From Palleronia salina (lineage in GTDB: Bacteria; Pseudomonadota; Alphaproteobacteria; Rhodobacterales; Rhodobacteraceae): a stretch of DNA of 64,000 bases. The stretch covers positions 348,392-412,391 of the forward strand of contig NZ_FQZA01000001.1 of NCBI RefSeq assembly GCF_900141995.1, given 5' to 3'. The translations under genes were made by a program, and so were the position numbers. This document shows positions 27,731 through 41,111 of this stretch, in pieces. The notes under the pieces are model-generated. The model made no database searches. It saw nothing but the letters and a program-made list of their open reading frames with translations, and was not told the DNA's origin. Within the stretch, counting starts at the first letter, position 1, and each line of letters opens with the position of its first letter.

Positions 27731-30508
27731 GTGAGCGACCGGCCCGATCCCCCAAAGGATATTGACGAAAACGGCCCCGAAGGCCCCGGCCCGCAAGGCC
27801 CCTCGATCGACATCGTGGACGAGATGCAGGCGTCGTTCCTGGACTACGCCATGTCGGTCATCGTGTCGCGGGCGATCCCCGACCTGCGCGATGGCCTGAA
27901 ACCCGTGCACCGGCGGATCCTTTACGCCATGCACGAAACCGGCAACACCTTCGACAAGCCCTACCGCAAGTCCGCGCGCCCCGTGGGCGACGTCATGGGC
28001 CAGTATCACCCGCACGGCGACAGCGCGATCTACGAGGCGCTGGTGCGGATGGCACAGGACTTCTCCATGTCGCTGCCGCTTTTGGACGGCCAGGGCAATT
28101 TCGGCTCCATGGACGGGGATAGCGCGGCGGCCATGCGCTATACCGAGGTGCGGATGGACAAGCCCGCCCGCGCTTTGCTGACCGATATCGAGAAAGAAAC
28201 GGTCGATTTCCAGGACAACTACGACGGCAAGCAGCTTGAGCCGACGGTCCTGCCCGCCCGCTTCCCCAACATGCTGGTCAACGGTGCGGGCGGCATCGCC
28301 GTGGGCATGGCGACGAACATCCCGCCCCACAACCTGGGCGAGGTCGTGGATGCCACGCTGGCGCTGATCGAGGATCCGGATCTGAGCTCGGAACGGATCA
28401 TGGAGATCATTCCCGGTCCCGACTTCCCGACCGGCGGCATCATGCTGGGCCGCTCGGGCGCGCGGAAGGCCTATCTCGAGGGGCGCGGCAGCGTCATCCT
28501 GCGGGCCAAGACGCGCGTCGAGGAGATCCGCAAGGACCGCTTCGCCATCGTGCTGGACGAAATTCCGTACCAGGTGAACAAGGCCGCGCTGGTCGAGCGG
28601 ATCGCCGACCTGGTGAAGGAAAAGAAGCTGGAAGGCATCTCGGCCGTCCAGGACGAATCCGACCGCGTCGGCGTGCGCGTGGTGGTCGAACTGAAGAAGG
28701 ACGCCACCCCGGACGTGGTGCTGAACCAGCTTTTCCGCTTCACGCCGATGCAGACGAGCTTCGGCTGCAACATGCTGGCGCTGCATGGCGGCCGCCCCGA
28801 GCAGCTGACCCTGCGGGATTTCCTCACGCATTTCATCACCTTCCGCGAGGATGTCGTCGCGCGGCGCACGGCCTACGAGCTGCGCAAGGCGCGGGAACGC
28901 AGCCACATCCTGTGCGGCTACGCGGTCGCCGTCAGCAACGTGGACGAGGTCGTGGCGACGATCCGCGCCTCGGCCGACGCGCCCGAGGCCCGCATCAAGC
29001 TGATGGAGCGGCGCTGGCCCGCCGAGGAGATCGCGCCCTTCATCCGGCTGATCGACGATCCCAGCCACACGATGAACGACGACGGCACCTACAACCTGTC
29101 CGAGGCGCAGGCCCGCGCCATCCTGGAGCTGCGGCTGCAACGCCTGACCCAGCTGGGCGTGAAGGAAGTCACGGACGAGCTGGAAGAGCTGGCCGGCAAG
29201 ATCAAGGACTACCTGGACATCCTGCGCTCGCGCGACCGGATCATGGGCATCATCGCGGACGAACTGCGCGAGGTGCGCGAGGATTTCGCGGTGCCGCGCC
29301 GCACGGAAATCGTCGACTGGTCCGGCGACATGGAAGACGAGGACCTGATCGAGCGCGAGGAAATGGTCGTGACGGTCACCCAGTCCGGCTATATCAAGCG
29401 CACGGCCCTGGCCGATTTCCGCGCCCAGCGGCGCGGCGGCAAGGGTGTCTCGGGCGGCGCGCTTAAGGACGACGACGTGGTCACCACCCTGTTCGTCGCC
29501 AACACGCACACGCCGCTGTTGTTCTTCACCACCGACGGCATGGCCTACAAGCTCAAGACCTGGCGCCTGCCCTTGGGCGGCCGCACCTCGAAGGGGAAGG
29601 CGATCGTCAACATCCTGCCGATCCCCCAGGGCGTCAGCATCGCCGCCATCATGCCGGTGGACCGCGACGAGGATCACTGGGACGACCTGCAGATCGTCTT
29701 CGCCACCAGCGCGGGCACCGTGCGGCGCAACAAGCTGAGCGATTTCACCAACGTGAACCGCGCGGGCAAGATCGCCATGAAGTTCGAGGGCGAGGATGAG
29801 GGCGTGCGCCTCATCAACGCGCGCATCGCGTCGCCCGATGACGACGTGATGCTGGTAACGGCGCAGGGCCGCGCCATTCGCTTCCCGTCCACCGACGTGC
29901 GGGTCTTCAACTCGCGCAGTTCGCTGGGCGTGCGCGGCATCCGGCTGGCCGATGGCGACGAGGTCGTGTCCATGGCCGTCATCCGCCATTTCGAGGCCAC
30001 CCCGGACGAGCGGGCGACCTATCTGAAGATGCGTCGGGCGATGGCCGGCCTCGGCGACGATGCCGAGGTCGAGCCCGACGAGGACGAGGTGGCCGGCGAC
30101 GCCGCCGAGTTCAGCCAGGAACGCTATGCCGAGATGTCGGCGGCCGAGGACCTGATCCTGACCATCACCGCGGGCGGCTCGGGCAAGCTGTCATCCTCGC
30201 ACGACTATCCCGTGCGCGGCCGCGGTGGTCAAGGCGTGATGGCGATGGACAAGGCGATGCGGGGCGGCCCGCTCCTGGCCAGCTTCCCGGTCGAGATGGA
30301 CGACCAGATCATGCTGGCCACCTCGAAGGGCCAGTCGATCCGGGTGCCGGTGGACGGGATCAGCTTCCGCTCCCGCGCGGCCGGCGGCGTGCGCGTGTTC
30401 AATACCGGCGCGGGCGAAGAAGTGGTCAGTGTCGCCTGGATCGCCGATCAGAGCGACGCCGAGGCCGACGCCGAAGGCGGCACCACCGACGAGACCGGCG
30501 AAAGCTGA
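27731..30508 (+). CDS. gyrA: DNA gyrase subunit A
   Basis: Breakage-reunion subunit of gyrase. The 925-residue protein uses a GTG start with AAGGAAG about 8 bases upstream. The catalytic tyrosine is Y137 (AAMRYTEV). The quinolone-determining segment [17 protein letters not shown] has S98 at the E. coli S83 position and E102 at the D87 position. The GyrA box QRRGGKG begins the C-terminal DNA-wrapping propeller, which separates it from ParC. Acidic insertions ([14 protein letters not shown]; tail [18 protein letters not shown]) add length. Its last 61 bases overlap the convergent BLUF gene. Confidence 0.97.
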   Translation: MSDRPDPPKDIDENGPEGPGPQGPSIDIVDEMQASFLDYAMSVIVSRAIPDLRDGLKPVHRRILYAMHETGNTFDKPYRKSARPVGDVMGQYHPHGDSAIYEALVRMAQDFSMSLPLLDGQGNFGSMDGDSAAAMRYTEVRMDKPARALLTDIEKETVDFQDNYDGKQLEPTVLPARFPNMLVNGAGGIAVGMATNIPPHNLGEVVDATLALIEDPDLSSERIMEIIPGPDFPTGGIMLGRSGARKAYLEGRGSVILRAKTRVEEIRKDRFAIVLDEIPYQVNKAALVERIADLVKEKKLEGISAVQDESDRVGVRVVVELKKDATPDVVLNQLFRFTPMQTSFGCNMLALHGGRPEQLTLRDFLTHFITFREDVVARRTAYELRKARERSHILCGYAVAVSNVDEVVATIRASADAPEARIKLMERRWPAEEIAPFIRLIDDPSHTMNDDGTYNLSEAQARAILELRLQRLTQLGVKEVTDELEELAGKIKDYLDILRSRDRIMGIIADELREVREDFAVPRRTEIVDWSGDMEDEDLIEREEMVVTVTQSGYIKRTALADFRAQRRGGKGVSGGALKDDDVVTTLFVANTHTPLLFFTTDGMAYKLKTWRLPLGGRTSKGKAIVNILPIPQGVSIAAIMPVDRDEDHWDDLQIVFATSAGTVRRNKLSDFTNVNRAGKIAMKFEGEDEGVRLINARIASPDDDVMLVTAQGRAIRFPSTDVRVFNSRSSLGVRGIRLADGDEVVSMAVIRHFEATPDERATYLKMRRAMAGLGDDAEVEPDEDEVAGDAAEFSQERYAEMSAAEDLILTITAGGSGKLSSSHDYPVRGRGGQGVMAMDKAMRGGPLLASFPVEMDDQIMLATSKGQSIRVPVDGISFRSRAAGGVRVFNTGAGEEVVSVAWIADQSDAEADAEGGTTDETGES

Positions 30509-30957
30509 GGCCTGGGCCCGCCGCGTCTTGGACGTGGCGGGTCGGCCAGCCCCAGCTCGATCCGCTGGCAGACCGACAGCAGGAAATAGATCGCCTCGGC
30601 GCCGTCGGCGCCCGGGCGGCCCTGCGGATGATCCACGTCTCGCAGGAAGGTGGAAAGCGACAGGACCGTCGGGTCCGACACGCCCATGCGCCAATCCTCG
30701 AAACGACGTTCGGTTACTGCGCCGCTTGCCAAAAGCAGGATATCGCGGTGCCTTGGATCACGGGCCAATCGGGCCCAGAGCGCCGACAGCGGTTCGGCGG
30801 GCCCCTCGACATACTGGAGGAATTCGCCCTCTTCGTAGTGCAGGTAGCCGGTGAGGCCGGCCCGCGCGTTGTTGCGCATGGACGACCGCAGGATGGACGC
30901 GTAGCGCGCCGCGCCCGGCGCCACCAGCGCCGTGCTCCGATAAACCAGGTATTGCAT
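30448..30957 (-). CDS. short BLUF-domain blue-light sensor
   Basis: A 169-residue flavin photoreceptor with one BLUF domain at about 1-95. The key residues are all present: Y6 (YLVYRS), the flavin-contact asparagine in [12 protein letters not shown] (N29/N30), Q48 ([10 protein letters not shown]), W89 and M91 (FEDWRMGV). These make the photocycle plausible. The start MQYLVYRS is fixed by AGGAGG upstream. The C-terminal 75 residues have no recognised output domain; the last 20 (Ser/Ala/Pro-rich) are encoded opposite the end of gyrA. Short BLUF proteins act through protein partners; none is adjacent except a divergent DoxX gene. Confidence 0.93.
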   Translation of the reverse strand: MQYLVYRSTALVAPGAARYASILRSSMRNNARAGLTGYLHYEEGEFLQYVEGPAEPLSALWARLARDPRHRDILLLASGAVTERRFEDWRMGVSDPTVLSLSTFLRDVDHPQGRPGADGAEAIYFLLSVCQRIELGLADPPRPRRGGPRPQLSPVSSVVPPSASASASL

Positions 30958-31154
30958 CCGGGCTCCTCCTTCCCGTTCAAGGCGATTAGGAGCGACCGGG
31001 GCCACGAGATCAAGAAAATTGACCCTGCGTCACCGTCTTTTCCACAGGAAATCCGCCCGGAGACAGCCACCCGCCGCAGTTCGGCGCGGCGAGCGTCACA
31101 AATTTGCCCTCGGATTCCACCATTGTTCAAGGAGCTACCGAAAGGGGGTCAGGG

Positions 31155-31691
31155 GTGCTGCCATACTCGCCGCTCAAATCGATGCTGTTGCCCGTGGTGC
31201 GCCTGCTGATCGGGTCGTATTTCCTGGCGGGCATCGGGCTGATCGACAGTTTCGCGGGGGTCGACCTGCTGTCCGTCGTCATCCCCGTCGAGCTGGCCGA
31301 GATGGTCACCGCCTTCGTGCTCTACGGCACGTCCCTCGCGGTCATGCTGGGCATCTTCGTGCGCCCCGCCGCGTTGATCCTGGCGGTGTTCTTCTTCTGG
31401 AGCAGCTACTTGCAATACGCGCCGGACTTCACCCTCGCCAACCTGACCGGGTTCTGGCAGGACATGGCGCTGGTCGGCGCGGTCCTGCTGATCGCCGAAA
31501 TATCGCCCGAGCGACGGCTCCGCATGCGCCGCACGACGCCGCGGCGGCTGAACGTGGTGCGCAATCCCATCGACGGCAGACCCCAGCTGAGACAGGACGC
31601 CCGCGCAGATGCGCGCGTGGCCGCCGCGCTGCGCACGCCCCGCCCGACGACCGAGGCATCGGACAACATCTTCCGCGACCAGCCGATCTGA
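31155..31691 (+). CDS. DoxX-like membrane protein
   Basis: A protein of about 178 residues with four hydrophobic segments in the DoxX arrangement (PVVRLLIGSYFLAGIGLIDS, ELAEMVTAFVLYGTSLAVML, RPAALILAVFFFWSSYLQY, DMALVGAVLLIAEISP) and a basic cytoplasmic tail of about 55 residues. I use the GTG at 31155, 8 bases after AGGGGG; a TTG at 31104 would add 17 residues and an ATG at 31182 is also possible. DoxX proteins are redox-linked membrane proteins of uncertain role. Divergent from the BLUF gene. Confidence 0.75.
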   Translation: MLPYSPLKSMLLPVVRLLIGSYFLAGIGLIDSFAGVDLLSVVIPVELAEMVTAFVLYGTSLAVMLGIFVRPAALILAVFFFWSSYLQYAPDFTLANLTGFWQDMALVGAVLLIAEISPERRLRMRRTTPRRLNVVRNPIDGRPQLRQDARADARVAAALRTPRPTTEASDNIFRDQPI

Positions 31692-31738
31692 CCCTCGCCG
31701 CCCTTCCATAGCGCCGCCCGCTGCCTTACATCGGCGTC

Positions 31739-33097
31739 ATGGCAGAGACACTTCATATCATCGGCGGCGGCATGGCCGGATCCGAGGCCGCGTGGCAGGC
31801 CGCGAACGCGGGGCTCGACGTGGTCATCCACGAGATGCGGCCCAAGGTCGGCACCTTCGCCCACCAGACCGGCGACCTTGCCGAGATGGTCTGTTCGAAC
31901 TCGTTCCGGTCGGACGACGACGAACAGAACGCCGTGGGCCTTCTGCACTGGGAAATGCGCGCGGCGGGCGGTTTGCTGATCGCCATGGCCGACCGCCACC
32001 GCCTGCCCGCGGGCGGCGCGCTGGCCGTGGACCGCGAGGCCTTCGCCCAAGCCGTCACCGCGACCCTGCGCGACCATCCCCGCGTACGGGTCGAGGGGGG
32101 CGAGATCACCGAGCTGCCCCGCGACGGCCACTGGATCATCGCCACCGGCCCGCTGACCTCGACCGCGCTGGGACAGGCCATCGCGGCCGAGACGGGCACC
32201 GACGCGCTGGCCTTCTTCGATGCCATCGCGCCCATCGTCCACCACGACAGCATCGACATGTCCAAGGCCTGGATGCAGTCGCGCTATGACAAGGGTGAGA
32301 CCGAGGAAGAGCGCACCGCCTACCTGAACTGCCCCATGGACAAGGCGCAGTACGACGCATTCATCGACGCGCTGCTGGCCGCCCCCAAGACCGAGTTCCA
32401 CGAGGGCGAGACCGCGGGCTATTTCGACGGCTGCCTGCCGATCGAGGTCATGGCCGAACGCGGGCGCGAAACCCTGCGCCACGGCCCGATGAAGCCCGTG
32501 GGCCTGACCAACCCCCACGCGCCCGATGTGAAACCGCATGCCGTGGTCCAGCTGCGCCGCGACAACAAGCTGGGCACGCTCTACAACATCGTGGGCTTCC
32601 AGACCAAGATGAAGTATGGCGCGCAAACCGATGTTTTCCGGACGATTCCGGGACTTGAGAACGCGCGCTTCGCAAGGCTTGGCGGCATCCACCGCAACAC
32701 GTTCCTGAACTCGCCCACGCTGCTCGACGACCAGATGCGCCTGCGCAGCGCGCCGCATATCCGCTTCGCCGGTCAGATCACCGGGGTCGAGGGCTACGTC
32801 GAATCCGCCGCCATGGGCCTGCTGGCGGGCCGGCTGGCCGTGGCCGAGCTGACCGGTCGCAGCCTGCCGCCGGTGCCCGACACCACCGCCACGGGCGCGC
32901 TGGTCACGCACATCACCGGCGGCGCCGAGGCCAAGACGTTCCAGCCCATGAACGTCAATTTCGGACTGTTCCCGCCCGTGGACCTGAAGGGCGGGCGGCG
33001 CAACCGGCCCGCGCGCTACAAGGCCTATACCGATCGCGCCAAGGCCGACTGGCAGAGCTGGCTTGCCGCGGGCGACGCGCAGCTCGCCGCCGAATGA
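31739..33097 (+). CDS. trmFO: methylenetetrahydrofolate-tRNA-(uracil-54-C5)-methyltransferase TrmFO
   Basis: Folate/FAD-dependent enzyme forming ribothymidine at tRNA position 54. The 452-residue protein shows the FAD-binding start [20 protein letters not shown], the catalytic cysteine segment [13 protein letters not shown], the second cysteine motif [48 protein letters not shown] and the C-terminal [20 protein letters not shown] and NVNFGLFPP. gluQ follows within 5 bases, giving a tRNA-modification pair. Confidence 0.97.
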   Translation: MAETLHIIGGGMAGSEAAWQAANAGLDVVIHEMRPKVGTFAHQTGDLAEMVCSNSFRSDDDEQNAVGLLHWEMRAAGGLLIAMADRHRLPAGGALAVDREAFAQAVTATLRDHPRVRVEGGEITELPRDGHWIIATGPLTSTALGQAIAAETGTDALAFFDAIAPIVHHDSIDMSKAWMQSRYDKGETEEERTAYLNCPMDKAQYDAFIDALLAAPKTEFHEGETAGYFDGCLPIEVMAERGRETLRHGPMKPVGLTNPHAPDVKPHAVVQLRRDNKLGTLYNIVGFQTKMKYGAQTDVFRTIPGLENARFARLGGIHRNTFLNSPTLLDDQMRLRSAPHIRFAGQITGVEGYVESAAMGLLAGRLAVAELTGRSLPPVPDTTATGALVTHITGGAEAKTFQPMNVNFGLFPPVDLKGGRRNRPARYKAYTDRAKADWQSWLAAGDAQLAAE

Positions 33098-33101
33098 CGG
33101 C

Positions 33102-33950
33102 GTGATCGTCACCCGCTTCGCGCCGTCGCCCACGGGCCCGCTTCACCTGGGCCACGCCTATTCGGCGCTGACGATCCAGGCGCTGGCCGGAGACGCCGGA
33201 CGCGTGTTGCTGCGCCTTGAGGATACCGACAGCACGCGGTCACGGCAGGAATTCGCGGCGCAGATCCTCGACGATCTGAGCTGGCTCGGGTTTCACTGGC
33301 AGGGCGAGGTCCGTACGCAGTCCGACCACCAGGCTGCCTATAACGCCGCGCTGAAGGATCTGGCCCGGCGCGGGCTGATCTACCCCTGCTCCTGCACCCG
33401 GGCCGACATTTCCCGCGCGGGGGCCAAGCTGGGGCTGCAGGGTCTCGTTTATCCCGGCACCTGCCGGCACCGCCCCATGTCCGAAGCGCAGGACGGCGAT
33501 GCGCTGCGCCTGAACGTGGCCCGGGCCCTGGAACACGCGGGCGCCCTGCCCGCCTTTACCGAAACCGGCCCCCTGCACGCAGGCACGCACCAGCCCGATC
33601 CGGATACCTTGATCGACCGTATCGGCGATCCGGTCCTGCGCCGCCGGAGCACCGGCGATATCGCCTACGACCTCGCCTGTCCGCATGACGACGCGGCGCA
33701 GGGCGTGACCCACGTGATCCGCGGGGCCGATCTGTGGGACAGCACGCCGCTTCATGTCCTGATCCAGACAGTCATGGGGTGGCCGGTTCCGATCTATCAC
33801 CATCACGCCCTTGTAACGGACGAGACCGGTCGCAGGCTGGCCAAAATCGATCGGTCCAAGGCCCTCGCGCGCTATCGCGACGAAGGCGTCAGCCATGCCG
33901 AGCTGATCGCGATGCTGCCGCCCCTGCCGATCACGCCTCTGGCGCCATGA
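33102..33950 (+). CDS. gluQ: glutamyl-Q tRNA(Asp) synthetase
   Basis: Truncated GluRS homologue that attaches glutamate to queuosine in tRNA(Asp). The protein (282 residues) starts at a GTG giving [12 protein letters not shown]. It has the HIGH motif ([11 protein letters not shown]), zinc-site cysteines (CSCTRADIS and GTCRHR), and a KMSKS-like [12 protein letters not shown]. The anticodon-binding C-terminal half of GluRS is absent, as expected. An upstream in-frame start would overlap trmFO and adds 13 atypical residues. The last 20 bases overlap hisI on the other strand. Confidence 0.93.
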   Translation: MIVTRFAPSPTGPLHLGHAYSALTIQALAGDAGRVLLRLEDTDSTRSRQEFAAQILDDLSWLGFHWQGEVRTQSDHQAAYNAALKDLARRGLIYPCSCTRADISRAGAKLGLQGLVYPGTCRHRPMSEAQDGDALRLNVARALEHAGALPAFTETGPLHAGTHQPDPDTLIDRIGDPVLRRRSTGDIAYDLACPHDDAAQGVTHVIRGADLWDSTPLHVLIQTVMGWPVPIYHHHALVTDETGRRLAKIDRSKALARYRDEGVSHAELIAMLPPLPITPLAP

Positions 33951-34290
33951 TCTCGACCTCGTCACCATCGCGGATCGCGGTGTAGAAACAGCTGCGCCGT
34001 CCGGTGTGGCAGGCGGGTCCCTCCTGCCGGACAAGCACCAGCAGGCAGTCACGGTCGCAATCCACCCGCATCTCGACCAGGTGCTGTACGTGCCCGCTGG
34101 TTTCGCCCTTGATCCAGAAGGACTGGCGCGAGCGGCTCCAATAGGTGACGCGGCCCGAGGACAGCGTCCTGGCGACTGCCTCGGCGTTCATCCAGGCCAG
34201 CATGAGGACCTCGCCGCTCTCCGCGTCCTGCGCGATGGCGGGCAGCAATCCGTCGGCGTCGAAGGTCAGGGTCGCGGGGTCGAAAGCCAT
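33931..34290 (-). CDS. hisI: phosphoribosyl-AMP cyclohydrolase
   Basis: Third step of histidine synthesis, opening the adenine ring of PR-AMP. The 119-residue monofunctional protein has [35 protein letters not shown], the zinc/magnesium motif [11 protein letters not shown] and [11 protein letters not shown] with the conserved cysteines. No PR-ATP pyrophosphatase domain is fused, and no other his gene is adjacent. Confidence 0.96.
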   Translation of the reverse strand: MAFDPATLTFDADGLLPAIAQDAESGEVLMLAWMNAEAVARTLSSGRVTYWSRSRQSFWIKGETSGHVQHLVEMRVDCDRDCLLVLVRQEGPACHTGRRSCFYTAIRDGDEVEIMAPEA

Positions 34291-34357
34291 GCAAAGGTCC
34301 CGTTGGCGTTTGGCGATGAAGGCCCTATCTAGGGGTCAAGCCGCGAAAGGGGAAGCC

Positions 34358-34807
34358 ATGGCCGACAGCGACATGATCAAGCTCTATTCCGGGCGAATCC
34401 TGGAACTGACGGCGGACATTCCCCATACCGACCGGCTGGAGTCGCCGCAGGCCACCGTGCGCAAGCGCTCGCCGCTTTGCGGCTCGACCGTGACGGTCGA
34501 TCTTTGCGTCGAGGATGGCCGCGTCTCGGCCTTCGCACAGGACGTGAAGGCCTGCGCTCTGGGCCAGGCATCCGCGGCGGTCGTCGGGCACGCGATCATC
34601 GGCTGCACCCGTGAACAGGTGGACACGGCGCGTGACCAGCTGCGCGCGATGCTGAAATCCGACGGCCCCGCGCCCGAGGCACCCTTCGATGAGCTGCATG
34701 TCCTCATGCCCGCGAAGGATTACAAGAACCGCCACGCGTCCATCATGCTGACCCTCGACGCGGCGTCCGAAGCCTTTGCCGAGATCGAGCAAAGCGCCTG
34801 CGCCTGA
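34358..34807 (+). CDS. NifU-N/IscU-like iron-sulfur scaffold protein
   Basis: A 149-residue NifU N-terminal-type protein. Two of the usual cluster ligands are clear: C41 (SPLCGSTV) and C66 (VKACALGQASAAVVG); C83 (IIGCTRE) is an additional cysteine. The third IscU ligand with the downstream HxxxxC-like motif is not seen; the protein ends SACA. It may be an atypical scaffold or a carrier related to the SUF system. No other Fe-S genes are nearby. GGGGAAG precedes the start. The gene is divergent from hisI. Confidence 0.82.
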   Translation: MADSDMIKLYSGRILELTADIPHTDRLESPQATVRKRSPLCGSTVTVDLCVEDGRVSAFAQDVKACALGQASAAVVGHAIIGCTREQVDTARDQLRAMLKSDGPAPEAPFDELHVLMPAKDYKNRHASIMLTLDAASEAFAEIEQSACA

Positions 34808-35204
34808 GCGCCGAGCCTTCTGGCAAGCGTCTTACCTGGGATCGCCGGCTGCGCGCCTGGAGCGCTGTCTGTGCGGGTCGTCTTCGGTTGAGTGACGATC
34901 CAGACCGATAGCCGTGAGTCCTTCTGGTGCAGGCCCCTCCCACGCCTCCGACCATCCAGAACGCTCGATCTGATTCCAGGCGGCACCGGTGCGAGACGCT
35001 GATCGCTCGATGCCGCACCACCCCCCCAAAAAAATCCGCCGCGCATCCGTGTGTGCGGATGGCGGCGGGCAAGGGACGCAGGTCGGATCGGCCAGAACGG
35101 GGCTGAGGCACCCCGGAGGCTTTGGGACAGAGATGGCACCGGCGGGATTGGGAAACCGACGGTACGCGTGGCCGATCAGGACAAGCGCGGGGCAGAAAAC
35201 AGGG
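34808..35204. other. non-coding stretch between the NifU-like gene and the 39-residue protein gene
   Basis: No frame here has convincing start, codon use or homology. It contains the strong minus-strand terminator at 35028-35068 and a 9-base inverted repeat, GATCGGCCA at 35086-35094 and TGGCCGATC at 35169-35177, inside what would be the 3' part of the transcript of the small gene. The part from 34808 to 35027 holds nothing I can identify; no obvious plus-strand terminator for the NifU-like gene was found. Confidence 0.5.
35028..35068 (-). terminator. strong rho-independent terminator of the small SOS transcript
   Basis: On the minus strand a 14-base-pair stem (arms at 35056-35068 and 35036-35049, one bulged base, 6-base loop) is followed by ATTTTTTT, with seven T residues at 35028-35034. 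It lies about 137 bases after the stop of the 39-residue gene. Confidence 0.88.
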
Positions 35205-35324
35205 TCAGGACAGGACGGGGAAATGCAGCGCGGCGATCAGCATCGCCACCAGCGCCGACAGGCCGATCACATCCTCGACCAGCGTGTCGCAGCGGCGGAC
35301 CGTCTTGGTGATTTGTTCGATCAT
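35205..35324 (-). CDS. 39-residue single-helix membrane protein, predicted LexA-regulated
   Basis: A short protein: charged N-terminus MIEQITKTVRRCDTLVEDVI followed by a hydrophobic C-terminal half (GLSALVAMLIAALHFPVLS), which fits one membrane helix near the C-terminus. The start is fixed by GAGGAGA 7-8 bases upstream. It is 88 bases from the recG stop, and a GTTC-N7-GTTC LexA box lies in that gap, 58 bases before the ATG. I do not recognise the sequence. In size, topology and control it resembles SOS-induced small membrane proteins such as SidA of Caulobacter (29 residues, blocks division) and TisB of E. coli. That similarity is functional inference only. Confidence 0.7.
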   Translation of the reverse strand: MIEQITKTVRRCDTLVEDVIGLSALVAMLIAALHFPVLS

Positions 35325-35381
35325 GTCGGCATCTCCTCGTCGTGTTATTCTTTTGTTCTCATATCGCGCCGATTCAAGCAA

Positions 35382-35396
35382 GAACTTTTGCGGAAC
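35382..35396 (-). promoter_or_regulatory. LexA (SOS) box of the alphaproteobacterial type
   Basis: Read on the minus strand the sequence is GTTC-CGCAAAA-GTTC, an exact match to the GTTC-N7-GTTC operator known for alphaproteobacterial LexA. A third GTTC lies 6 bases further upstream (complement of 35403-35406). It sits between the recG stop and the 39-residue gene and can only serve that gene on this strand. Confidence 0.75.
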
Positions 35397-35412
35397 AAAC
35401 GTGAACAAAATA

Positions 35413-39800
<4,388 letters not shown>

Positions 39801-39882
39801 CTACGCCCTCCGGACCTGATCCGGTCTGGTTCTAGGACGGGCGCGCGACCCCGTCCAGAAGGCGACCGCGCCGCGGGACCCG

Positions 39883-40596
39883 TCAGCCGGTTGCGGCGAT
39901 GGGATTCGCGTCCGCGGCAGGCTCGGGGTCGCGCAGGACATAGCCGCGGCCCCAGACGGTTTCGATGTAATTGTCGCCGCCCGTCGCCTCGCTGAGCTTC
40001 TTGCGCAGCTTGCAGATGAAGACATCGATGATCTTGAGTTCGGGTTCGTCCATGCCGCCGTAGAGATGGTTCAGGAACATCTCTTTCGTGAGCGTCGTGC
40101 CCTTCCGGAGGCTCAGAAGCTCGAGCATCTGGTATTCCTTGCCGGTGAGGTGGATCGACCGGCCCTCGGTCTCGACCGACTTGGCGTCGAGGTTCACCAC
40201 GATCTTGCCCGTGGCGATCACCGACTGCGAATGGCCCTTGGACCTGCGGATGATGGCGTGGATCCGCGCCACCAGTTCTTCGCGGTGGAAGGGCTTCGTC
40301 AGGTAGTCGTCCGCCCCGAAGCCGAACCCCTTGATCTTGGTCTCGGTGTCGTCGGACCCGGTGAGGATCAGGATCGGTGTGTTGATGCGCGCCAGCCGAA
40401 GCTGGCGCAGCACGTCGTGGCCGTGCATGTCCGGCAGGTTCAGGTCCAGAAGGATCAGGTCGTAGTCATAGAGCTTGGCCAGATCCACGCCTTCCTCGCC
40501 CATGTCGGTGGCATAGACGTTCAGGTTGGCATGAGTCAGCATCAGCTCGATGCTGCGCGACGTGGTGGGATCGTCCTCGACAAGCAAAACCCGCAT
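39883..40596 (-). CDS. ctrA: cell cycle response regulator CtrA
   Basis: OmpR-type master regulator of cell cycle, motility and gene transfer agents in alphaproteobacteria. The 237-residue protein has a receiver domain with D51 ([15 protein letters not shown]) and K-containing [13 protein letters not shown], and a winged-helix DNA-binding domain ([50 protein letters not shown]). It is near-identical in pattern to Rhodobacteraceae CtrA. A CtrA-like box lies 47 bases before the ATG, and sciP, which encodes the CtrA inhibitor, is the next gene upstream. Confidence 0.97.
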   Translation of the reverse strand: MRVLLVEDDPTTSRSIELMLTHANLNVYATDMGEEGVDLAKLYDYDLILLDLNLPDMHGHDVLRQLRLARINTPILILTGSDDTETKIKGFGFGADDYLTKPFHREELVARIHAIIRRSKGHSQSVIATGKIVVNLDAKSVETEGRSIHLTGKEYQMLELLSLRKGTTLTKEMFLNHLYGGMDEPELKIIDVFICKLRKKLSEATGGDNYIETVWGRGYVLRDPEPAADANPIAATG

Positions 40597-40642
40597 CGTG
40601 GTCTCCGCGTATTTCCGTTGCCAGCAAACTGGCCCGGAAAGG

Positions 40643-40657
40643 TTAACGGCTCGTTAC
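40643..40657. promoter_or_regulatory. candidate CtrA box in the ctrA promoter
   Basis: TTAA-CGGCTCG-TTAC matches seven of eight bases of the CtrA consensus TTAA-N7-TTAA with exact spacing. It lies in the 101-base gap between sciP and ctrA, which fits autoregulation of ctrA. SciP could act at the same site, as in Caulobacter. Confidence 0.6.
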
Positions 40658-40697
40658 TGGCACGGCTTCATGGGCCGTCAAAAAAATCAGCATCAGC

Positions 40698-40976
40698 TTA
40701 AAGTTGTCGATATTTTTGCAACCTGGTGGCCTTCAGCGCTGCCTCGCCGTGTCGCTGCACGGCAGACGCCCAGCTGTCCAGCTCCTCGGGCGACAGGACG
40801 TAAAGGCGGCAAGCCTCGTCCCGGTCGATCAGCCCGGCCTCGATGGCCCTGAGAACGGCGGCCTTCCGGCTGGCCACCCATCGTTTCGTCTTCGGATCCG
40901 GCAGGTCCGCGCGGGTCATGACCTTCCCCCCCGGAAGCGTCACGGCGCGCGGGCCGTCGATTTTTTTCAGGTACAT
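40698..40976 (-). CDS. sciP: CtrA inhibitor SciP (DUF1153)
   Basis: Small helix-turn-helix protein that binds CtrA at promoters and blocks transcription in Caulobacter. The 92-residue sequence carries the family signature PDPKTKRWVASRKAAVLRAI, GLIDRDEACRLYVLSPEELD, the helix WASAVQRHGEAALKATRLQK and the terminal YRQL. It is immediately upstream of ctrA on the same strand, with the ctrA promoter between. mnmA is divergent. A weak half-match to a CtrA box (TTAA-N7-TGAA, 41023-41037) is present before its start. Confidence 0.92.
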   Translation of the reverse strand: MYLKKIDGPRAVTLPGGKVMTRADLPDPKTKRWVASRKAAVLRAIEAGLIDRDEACRLYVLSPEELDSWASAVQRHGEAALKATRLQKYRQL

Positions 40977-41111
40977 GTCTCACCCCATGTGTTTCAGCCC
41001 GGTGGTGATAGCGATCGCAGCCTTAAGGCCCGGTGAAACCCGGCCCTTGTGTGTATGGGGCATTTTCCTATATTCCGTGCGACCTACCCCATTGACCAAA
41101 GGCCCCTTGCC

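Noticed and set aside
34720-35139. Minus-strand frame of 139 codons after the NifU-like gene
   Set aside because: It overlaps the NifU-like gene in antisense, crosses the terminator stem, and looks like random translation.
41023-41037. Second CtrA box (TTAA-N7-TGAA) before sciP
   Set aside because: Only one half-site is intact; too weak to list as a feature.
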